Assembly: GCF_019320115.1 (NCBI RefSeq)
Contig: NC_089598.1
Span: 28,863,711-28,927,710 of the forward strand
Source of the DNA: Miscanthus floridulus
Taxonomy: Eukaryota > Streptophyta > Magnoliopsida > Poales > Poaceae
Direction of reading: 5' to 3'
Length of the DNA: 64,000 bases
Below are positions 56,300 through 64,000 of this stretch, piece by piece. The notes beneath the pieces are model-generated. The model was not told where the DNA came from. It did not search any database and worked only from the letters and a program-made list of their open reading frames with translations. Every line of letters starts with the position of its first letter. Within the stretch, counting starts at the first letter, position 1. The translations under genes and the position numbers were made by a program.

Positions 56300-58688
56300 T
56301 GAAGGGTCGAGATGGCGGACTAGAGGGGGGGGGGTGAATAGTCTTTTCTAAAATTAATCGCATCGGCTTACTGAAACAAGGGCGGAATTAAAACAATCGG
56401 TCTAGCCAAGACTACACCCTTTTATATATGTTCACTAGCACCTAGCAAAGATAACAATTATGCAACTAAGGTGCCGGGCTAGCTAGAGCTCTCCTAAACA
56501 ATTCTAGGAGCAAGGTCACACAAACCTATACCACTAGTACTTTAAGCAACAAGGGAGCTCTTACACATGCTAGTAAGCAAAAGCACAAAGCTAACTAAGC
56601 TCACTAGCAATGCTCAATAACAAGGCAACCGATGCCTAATTAGAGAGCGCAAATACTTAGCTACACAAACTAAGCAATGTGACTAACAAGGTTACTAAAA
56701 CCAAATTAGCCACGCAAGGGAGCTACTTCTATGCTACACAAGCAAGAAGATAATTAGCAAGCTACACAAGCTATCTAATTACAAGAGCAACTACACAAGC
56801 TTAATATGTATAAAAGTAATTGCAAGCTTGTGTAATGGGGATGCAAACCAACGGGAAGAACAAGGTTGACACGATGATTTTTCTCCCGAGGTTCACGTGT
56901 TTGCCAACACGCTAGTCCCCGTTGTGTCGACCGCTCACTTGGTGGTTCGGCGGCTAATTAGCATCACCCGCTAAGCCCGCACGTCAGGCGCCGCAAGAAC
57001 CTACCCCTTGAGTGAGGGTAGCTCAATGACACGCTTTACTAGAGTTGCTCTTCGCGGCTCCCGCGGGGCGAGCACAATGCCCCTCACAAGCACTTCTCCG
57101 GAGCGTCGCACAAGCTTCTTGCGCGCTTCGACGGAGACCACCACCAAGCCGTCTAGGAGGTGGCAACCTCCAAGAGTAACAAGCACCACCGGCTTGCAAC
57201 TCGATCACCTAGTGCCACTCGATGCAACCTCACGATGCAATTGCACTAGAATCGCTCACTCACACAATCGAATGATCACTATCAAGTATATGTGTGATGG
57301 AGGGCTCCCAAGCACTCACAAGCATGGACACTAAGTCCCTTGAGGTGCTCAGCACCAGCCATGGCCGAAGGCCACTTCTATTTATAGCCCCAAGGGCTAA
57401 ACTAGCCGTTAACCCTTCACTGGGCAACGGTCGGGCCGACCGGACGCTCTGGTCGTGTTGACCGGACGCTGGACCTCAGCGTCCGGTCGCCCGTAGACGG
57501 CCACATGTCCCAGTTTCAACAGTCACTTGACTTGACCGGACGTAGCAGCTTTCAACTGACCGGACGCTGGACCCTCAGCGTCTGGTCGTTTCCAGTAAGC
57601 TCCCGAGCATGACCGGACGCGTCCGGTCGAACGCGATCAGACGCAGCACCAGCGTCCGGTCACTCTCCAGCTACTGCTACACTCCACGTCAGCACGACCG
57701 GACGCTGGCAGGCAGCGTCCGGTGCTTTTGGATCCAGCGTCCGGTCACTTGACCGATGCTGGCATCTCCTCCATTTTCTTCACCCTTGCTCAAGTGTGCT
57801 AACCACAAGAATTTGCATCCGGCGCAATAGAAAGTAGGCATTCCATATTCCCGAAAGCGCTGAATCCCGCCGAGCTTGTAAATGTGCCAACACCACCACC
57901 ACCTATCTCACCCCTGCAAACACCACCTCCTTTGTAAATGTGCCAACACCACCAAGTGTACACCATCATGTGTATGTGTGTTAGCATTTTCACAATCATT
58001 TCCCAAAGGATGTTAGCCACTCAACTTGCCACGCCATTCGATCCTAGCGACAATGCAAAGTTAGATCACTCGAGTGGCACTAGATGACCGATATGCAAAC
58101 AAGTTTGCCCCTCTTGATAGTACGGCCATCTATCCTAAACCCGGTCATAAACTTCTCTACACACCTATGACCGGTGAAATGAAATGCCCTAGGTTATACC
58201 TTTGCCTTGCGCATTCCATTCCATCTCCTTCAATGTCGATGCAACACATGCACCAACATGATCAACAATGATATGATCCACTTCATATCATCACATGATC
58301 ATATTGGTTCATCGATCTTGACTCTACTTGCTCTTCACCGTTGCCATCGTCCATCGGCGCCAAGTCTTGCTCAAGCTTCACCGCCACGCGGTCCATCACT
58401 CCAAAGCCTTCGACTTGCCCTTCACGCTTGCAACCGGTCCATCAAGCCAAGTCTTGTCTTGATCTTCTCCACCTTGATCACATGACTCAATGTCATGTCT
58501 CATGTGCATTTAAGCTCCTTCATCATCACATGTGTGAGCTTTGCAACATCTCCAAGCCATTTTCACCTCCATGGCATATGTTGCTCATACACATGTACCT
58601 GTGGACTAATCACCTGTGTATCTCACATAAACACAATTAGTCCACCTAGGTTGTCACTTAATTACCAAAACCAAACAAGGACCTTTCA
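56300..58688 (-). mobile_element. Family A solo LTR, complete (2389 bp)
   Basis: It is flanked by CCCAC (56295-56299) and CCCGC (58689-58693), a 5 bp TSD with one change. On the minus strand it starts TGAAAGGTCC and ends GACCCTTCA. The TATA box is at 57378-57386, and the CCGGACGC palindrome array (57430-57755) lies just upstream of it in LTR orientation. A G run at 56325-56333 falls near the LTR 3' end. There is no interior, so it is a solo LTR. It is the reference copy for the fragments at 1-314 and 15556-19438. Confidence 0.92.
57378..57386 (-). promoter_or_regulatory. TATA box of the family A solo LTR
   Basis: On the minus strand it reads TATAAATAG, in the context GGGGCTATAAATAGAAGTGG. 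It directly follows the palindrome array, as in the copy at 16612. Confidence 0.65.
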
Positions 58689-59840
58689 CCCGCCGCAGAT
58701 GGGGCTAGCAAGGAAGGATACGGCCACGAGTGCAACATCGAGGAAGGATCCGACCATGGTGGGATGACGCAGAGGTCGCGGTGCGGTTACAAAGGTCAAC
58801 GAGGGATGCAATTTTAAATTTCAATCAAGTCAACTTTTCAAGTTTCACTAAATTTATTGAAAGTAATATCAACATTTATGTCTCTAAATAGATCTACTCC
58901 CTCTCCCTGAAAGAATGAATTCCTAGCAACTTTAAGACATATTAGCAAAGAAGATAAAAGACCATGCTGCCCCTCATTAAACTGTTGAACCTTAATAGTT
59001 CTCCGGTTACCAAGAATCCTAATTAAGTAGTGTTATTTGGAGTATCTAATAGCAGGGCAAGAGAGAAAGGTTGTGTTAAATGCGACCCAGACTATGAGAG
59101 AGATTAATGTGGATCGGTGGACTGTTCACCTCCAAAAAATGATTCTTTTGGAGATAAATTTTTTGGCTAAAAATTGATTTTTTCAGGGACAGAGGGAATA
59201 TAAACATAATTAATATAATGGTACTTACAAGGATGCAAATAGACTTGCATGCGAATCTATAAATATGCTTGCAAAATTAAGTCTATTTATGGTTCGAAAG
59301 CCTGTTTTCATCCCTAGGTATTTGGTACCGTAAGTATTAATATTTTTTTATAAATTTAAATTATTTGACTCGTTGAAGTTTCTTTAGAACAAGAGGAGAG
59401 TATATATCTACATAGCATCTGAGCAGACCCTTATAACATTAACAATCTGAACTATCAAATATCGTACCAGATATATTGACTTTCACTAGCAAAATCATAT
59501 TGAATTGTATCAGGAGCAACCACGCAGTCTACGCAGATACGCCGGCACTCCCACTTGGTCATCCAGATAGTTAAATACTCTAATGTCAGTCATTTGGGCC
59601 ACCAAAAGCTTATATATAATAACATACTAAAGTACTAGAATTTCTTCATCTACCAACTACGAGACTGTGTGCCCCCACTGGCACATGTCATCGTCACTCG
59701 GTGGCACATGTCATGGTCACTCGGTAGCTTTCTGAATTTTCCCCCCAAAGACGGCGAAAACTATTGATTGTTGTAATATAGTACACTTTAGACAGAAAAA
59801 AAAGAGCTAGAACGACTTATTGGAATGAAGAGAGTACTAA
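58689..59840. other. Intergenic with MITEs
   Basis: After a short GC-rich piece (58689-58800), the sequence is AT-rich. Around the Stowaway at 58897, phrases such as AACATTTATGTCTCTAAATA and AATATAATGG are typical of Stowaway interiors, so that element probably sits inside an older, decayed one. No gene is seen. Confidence 0.4.
58897..59198. mobile_element. Stowaway-like MITE
   Basis: TA flanks (58895-58896 and 59199-59200). The left end CTCCCTCTCCCTGAAAGAAT pairs with the complement of TTTTTCAGGGACAGAGGGAA. Confidence 0.8.
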
Positions 59841-60114
59841 GGGGGTGTTTAGTTCCCTCAATTTTCAGAATTTGGCACTATGCAAAAAGAAGATTCCCCG
59901 TCACATCAAACTTGCGGTACATACATGGAGTACTAAATGTTGACGAAATCAAAAACTAATTGCACAGTTTGGTTGTACTTTGCGAGACGAACGTTTTGAG
60001 CCTAAGTAGTCAACGTTTGGACAATTATTACCAAATAAAAACAAAATGCTACAGTAAACACTGTAGCCACAGTGTGTCTGCCGGCGCCGACTTCGTCCGC
60101 AACTAAACGAGGGC
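59841..60114. mobile_element. Tourist-like MITE, TSD TAA
   Basis: TAA flanks both sides (59838-59840 and 60115-60117). The ends GGGGGTGTTTAGTT and the complement of AACTAAACGAGGGC are the common grass Tourist-type termini. The 274 bp interior includes CACAGTTTGGTTGTAC and AATGCTACAGTA, frequent in this family. Confidence 0.85.
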
Positions 60115-60173
60115 TAAATTAATATATCACAATCCTACATGCACCACGAGCTCTATGTTGGTAATTTCTGGTT

Positions 60174-60412
60174 TTGTCCATTCTAAAATAAGTGCATCTC
60201 GTTTTTTGAGGATTCATAGACTAGATTTATAGAAAATATTTATAAACATTGGTATCTCTTAATATATTAATTATAAAAATATATTCCACCATTAATTTGC
60301 TAATATTTGTTACACATATTATTAGTATATTTATATATATATTAGGCTAATCTTAAAAATGGTAACTTTTTTGGAAAACGAGATGTATTTACAATTTTTT
60401 CTATGGAGGGAG
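60174..60412. mobile_element. Decayed Stowaway-like MITE
   Basis: The right end CTATGGAGGGAG is followed by TA, and AACGAGATGTATTTACA pairs with AATAAGTGCATCTCG on the left. The left terminus has lost its CTCCCTC start. Confidence 0.65.
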
Positions 60413-60414
60413 TA

Positions 60415-61434
60415 TACATCACGGGACCATAAAAAAATCTGTGTACCCAACATTTGGTTGTTCTGGCCACAACTGAATTTTGTCGATGCACTTACACTGT
60501 CTTATAGCTATATTTACACTGTCCTATTACTATATTTACAATAATTTCATCAGTGTAATTTATTAGACAGGGTGATGTAATTTAGTTATTTCTATGGATT
60601 GCAAACATATATACCAAATTTTTTCAGGGAAATTTACAAATTATTTTTATGGAATGCGGATATCAGAGAAAATTATATGTGAAAATTGTTCACAAATTTT
60701 AGAAAAATTGCAGATCTTAGAGGAAGAGGAGAACCGAGGCACCGAGCACAGGTGCGAGTGCAGAGCTCCGTCCTAGTGAGCGGCGGCACGAGAGGTAGTG
60801 CACCGGCGGTGGTCCGCCCTATGTGTGTGGGTGTGGGGGGGGGGGGGGGGGGGGGCGCAGGGAGACAACGTTGCATGACGCCGTGCGGGGCGGCAATGAG
60901 GTCACGGCGCGTGCTAGCCGCCGCAGACCCGGGGCTCGTGGGGCTATGCAGCGGTGCTGGGGAATCGCCGTTTTACATGGCGGCGGCGGCCAGGTCCCTG
61001 TGATGGTGCGCGTGCTGTTAGGAGGTGGAAGAAAATCGGTTGTTGAGGAATCCAGAAATAACTGGCTATTGTATAGCTTTTCTCATTAAAAAGCATAGGA
61101 TTATCAGCCATGGTATAATGCTTTTCTCTCACAACACATTAGTATCAGTCGGCTTATCAGTCACGGAAACCATCAGCCGAACAGCTCACGTTGATCGTGC
61201 ATGCAGCGATGATTTTCAATCCAATCCAACAGACAAAGTTTGAAAATCACTCATTCGCTGTCATCAGACAACTTTTGCCGCCCCGAATCCAAAGCATATC
61301 TCCTTTAAGATGGCACGCACATCCACCTAAAGTCACAGCGCACCAGAGGGCAGAGGCAAGAAAACCACAGCTCACTCGGGAAGACGACGAGCAGGATGAC
61401 GAGCCTAGTGCCAGCGTCTATCCTTGCCCGGTGA
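60415..61434. other. Intergenic; G tract and MITE-like segment
   Basis: A G run of more than 20 bases lies at about 60833-60854 within a GC-rich stretch. About 61085-61190 is related to the MITE-like element at 7737 (CTTTTCTCTCAC and CAGCCGAACAG). No gene is recognised. Confidence 0.4.
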
Positions 61435-61711
61435 GACGCGGAGGGTGACGGCGGCCGCACAAAGGTGGCGCACTTCGTGTTCGTCCCGCTGAGAGAGCAG
61501 GGTCACCTCATCCCGGCCGTCGACACCGCCCTGCTGCTTGCCACCCACGACGCGCTCTGCACCATCGTGGCGCCCCCGTCCACGGCTGCGCTGGTGCGAC
61601 AGACCATCAAGTCCGCCCAACGGATTGGGCTGCCAGTCCGTCTCGTCGAGTTCCCGCTCGACTATGCCGAGTCTGGCTTGCCGGAAGAGGCGAACGACGT
61701 GGACAGGGTTC
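61435..61711 (+). pseudogene. UDP-glycosyltransferase N-terminal fragment, cut by Copia #2
   Basis: The plus strand encodes VAHFVFVPLREQGHLIPAVD, then TALLLATHDALCTIVAPPST, RIGLPVRLVEFPLDYAESG and LPEEANDVDRV, the first 90 or so residues of a family 1 UGT with the catalytic histidine in QGH. An in-frame TGA at 61432-61434 lies just before it, so the original start is damaged. At 61711 the coding similarity stops at the end of a Copia LTR. It resembles the fragment at 45840-46074 but differs at many positions, so it is a separate gene copy. Confidence 0.85.
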
Positions 61712-62116
61712 TGTTAGACACAACAGTGCCTCTAAACTGTAGATTAGGGTAAGCATCTTACTTAGGGTTCCTCTAGTTCGCCCTGGCGTAGTTGCGTCGT
61801 AGCCTCGTGGACGCCGATGTCAAGGGAGCTCGGCGCGGTGGAGTCCAGCATGGTGGAGATGATGTAGAGGCGACGGCGGAGTCGATGGAGCTTCCCGTCG
61901 CTGGCAACACTCTTCTTTAGATCAGATTAGTATTTCTCTGTCAGTGGTTACAGCGGCTCAGGTCAACCTCATAGTTAGAGACGTGATCCCCACCTATCTT
62001 TTATAGTATTGTGCGACACAGACCCACCAACCATATTAGGGTTGGGCGCCCCCGACCAGAGCGCAGATCCAAGGGTCCAATAGGCTGTTGGGCCTATTGG
62101 TGGAGATCAACTAACA
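61712..62116 (-). repeat. 3' LTR of Copia #2
   Basis: 405 bp with TGTTAG..CTAACA inverted tips, adjoining a polypurine tract. The UGT fragment is directly outside it. Confidence 0.8.
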
Positions 62117-62231
62117 TTCTCCTCCTTGATCTCACTACCATCTTTCAATTTCATATCATTTACTTTTGTTCATTCCATTACAGATTAGTGCATAGAGCAT
62201 GTTTCATCGTCACGGTCAATTGCCGATAGAT

Positions 62232-63867
62232 TTAATAGCTACAACACACCACTCTGTTCTGAAATAGATACTTAACTTTGGGCCTTCTTTTGTCCAGGAA
62301 TTTTAGGCTTTCTCTTAAACCCATGCTAGCTACATGTTCACTGAACACGTTGGGTGGTAAGCCTTTTGTAAACGGATCCGCGAGCATCTTTTCGGTACTT
62401 ATATGCTGAAGACTTATGACATGATCCCAGACTTTATCTTTCACAACATAATACTTTATGTCAATGTGTTTGGCCGCACCACTTGACTTATTGTTGTGAG
62501 CATACTGTACTGTCTAATTATTATTGCAGTATAAGTGGCCTATAGATGTCGTCAACCACCTTCAAACCGAGTATGAACTTCTTTAGCCAGTTCACCTGCC
62601 CCATTGCCTCATAACACGCTACAAACCATCATACATTGTGGATGATGTAGTGATGGTTTGCTTTGAGCTTTTCCATGAAATAGCCCCCCTGCGAGAGTGA
62701 ATACATATCCAGACGTGGATTTTCTATCATCTCCCGCATAATCATAATCTGAATATCTCACTATATGGAGTGAATCATATCTTCTATACGTCATCATGAG
62801 GCTTTTTGTTCCTTGCAAATAACACAAGACTTTCTTTACTAATTTCTAGTGTTCTGTTCTAGGATTGCTCTAGAATCTGCCAAGTAACCCGGTAACAAAT
62901 GCCAAGTCAGGGCGCGTACATACTTGAGCATATTGCAAGCTTCTGACAGCTAAAGCATATGGAACCACTTTCATTTGATCGATCTCATATTGGTTCCTGG
63001 GGTATTGAAAATCCCCATATTTGTCGCCCTTGACTATAGGAGCAGATGAGGGACTACATTTGTGCATACTAAATTTCTTTAAGATCCTTTCTATGTATGC
63101 CTTTTGTGACAGTCCTAATACCCCTTTACTTCTATCTCGGTGAATCTCGATCCCTAGAACGAATGAGGCTTCACCAAGATATTTCATATCAAATTTTGAG
63201 GACAAAAACTTCTTTGTCTCCAGTAGTAGACTTACATCACTACTAGCAAGTAAGATATCGTCCACATACATGACAAGGAAGATAAACTTTCCATTCTTAA
63301 ACTTTGCATAGACATAATTGTCCTCTACATTCTCTTTAAACCCAAAATTCCTTATTGTCTGATCAAACTTCAAGTACCACTGTCTTGAAGCTTGTTTTAA
63401 TTCATAAATGGATTTCTTTAGGCGGCATCCTATTCGTTCTTTTCCTTCCATGATAGAACCTTTTGGTTGTGCCATGTTAACATTTTCCTCCAAGTCCCCG
63501 TTGAGAAATGCCATCTTTACATCCATCTGATGTAACTCTAAATCGCAATGTGCCACTAATGCCATTATGATTCTGAAGAAATCCTTACATGAGACTAGAG
63601 AAAAAGGTCTCATTATAATCAATCCCTTCTCTTTGCGTAAAGCCTTTTGCCATAAGTCATGCTTTATATCTCTATATTCCCTTGAGAGTCAAGTTTTGTT
63701 TTATAGACCCATTTACAGTCTACTGTTTTGGCTCCTTTAAGAATTATCTCCAAGTCCCAAACTTTATTGGCATTCATTGATTTCATTTCATCTTTCATGG
63801 CCTCAAGCCACTTTGATGAATGATCACTTCTCATGGTTTCTTCAAATGAGATGGGATCATCCTCCAT
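62232..63867 (-). pseudogene. Copia #2 reverse transcriptase and RNase H, broken
   Basis: Minus-strand segments give WLEAMKDEMKSMNANKVWDL and VDCKWVYKTK (start of reverse transcriptase, near 63860-63690), then HQMDVKMAFLNGDLEENV, KSIYELKQASRQWYLKFD and the catalytic FLVMYVDDILLASSD (near 63240), then DMKYLGEASFVLGIEI. RNase H appears as DYDYAGDDRKSTSGYVFTLA near 62730 and TEKMLADPFTKGLPPN near 62370. Frameshifts near 63655 and 63600, and several stops in the RNase H part, break the frame. The uninterrupted block 63622-62870 (250 codons) is the best preserved. The intact enzyme would copy element RNA into DNA. Confidence 0.92.
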
Positions 63868-64000
63868 TTAAAATTCTTTAGTGTTGTATACTTCATAGTC
63901 AACGTGAATAGCTGATTTTCTTACTCTTTGAGACCTTTTAGGGGCCTCCACATTTGGCACATCTTCTATTTGAGGCTGTTGTTGCTCCCCCTCATGTGTA

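Larger units (their letters stand above)
61712..64000 (-). mobile_element. Copia-type retrotransposon #2, 3' part, runs off the window
   Basis: The 3' LTR is 61712-62116 (plus-strand ends TGTTAGACAC and ATCAACTAACA). On the minus strand the polypurine tract AAGGAGGAGAA (62117-62127) lies just before it. RNase H and reverse transcriptase follow in Copia order toward 64000. The 5' LTR, gag and integrase lie beyond the window, so the TSD cannot be tested; the left flank is GGTTC. Confidence 0.88.

Noticed and set aside
57001..57189. Small minus-strand open frame within the family A LTR
   Set aside because: It lies in the transcribed part of the LTR, is not preserved between copies, and has no known domain.
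57430..57755. Possible CRISPR-like array of CCGGACGC motifs
   Set aside because: Spacing is irregular, motifs are short palindromes, and the array is an internal part of the LTR conserved between copies.

Overview
This is plant nuclear DNA, almost certainly from a panicoid grass of the sugarcane/sorghum/Miscanthus type. The evidence is intron-bearing plant genes, grass-type LTR retrotransposons, Tourist and Stowaway MITEs, and a long-TIR Mutator-like element carrying a plant mobile domain gene. I saw no rRNA, tRNA or CRISPR feature. Only two genes look intact, both on the minus strand in the first 15 kb: a four-exon peroxisomal sterol carrier protein 2 gene (5007-5692) and a four-exon group A (ABI5/ABF-like) bZIP transcription factor gene (8231-14426). 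The bZIP introns have collected a LINE nested in a hAT-type MITE, another MITE and two tiny retroposon scraps, all with target-site duplications (TSDs).

Layout. 1-2.46 kb: end of a family-A LTR, then two copies of a roughly 1.2 kb unit rich in ATGTTGCA. 2.46-15.3 kb: genic island. 15.3-22.4 kb: a truncated lipid-transfer-protein gene, then a minus-strand LTR-retrotransposon remnant (3' LTR plus noncoding interior) whose LTR is split by a 1471 bp solo LTR. 22.4-29.1 kb: unassigned sequence with internal duplications, MITEs and a 128 bp GC-rich tandem repeat. 29.1-46.1 kb: a UDP-glycosyltransferase pseudogene apparently split by a Copia element; the Copia holds a 3.9 kb family-B long repeat, which holds a 7.1 kb gag-only Ty3-like element. 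46.1-58.7 kb: a second family-B copy (minus, TSD TCCTC) interrupted by a 4679 bp element with TIRs of about 265 bp and a decayed plant-mobile-domain gene, then a family-A solo LTR (TSD CCCAC/CCCGC). 58.7-64 kb: MITEs, another UDP-glycosyltransferase N-terminal fragment, and the 3' half of a minus-strand Copia element that runs off the window.

The genes do not form an operon or pathway. The window is a small genic island beside a deep nest of insertions, and most TSDs can be read directly, so the order of many insertions can be worked out. The most notable items are the plant-mobile-domain gene inside a long-TIR element, a palindromic CCGGACGC array upstream of the TATA box in two diverged LTR families but in opposite orientation, an inverted reverse-transcriptase block with a palindromic junction, and a strong excess of TAG among premature stops, as expected from cytosine deamination at CAG/CTG sites. 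No wholly new system is demonstrated.
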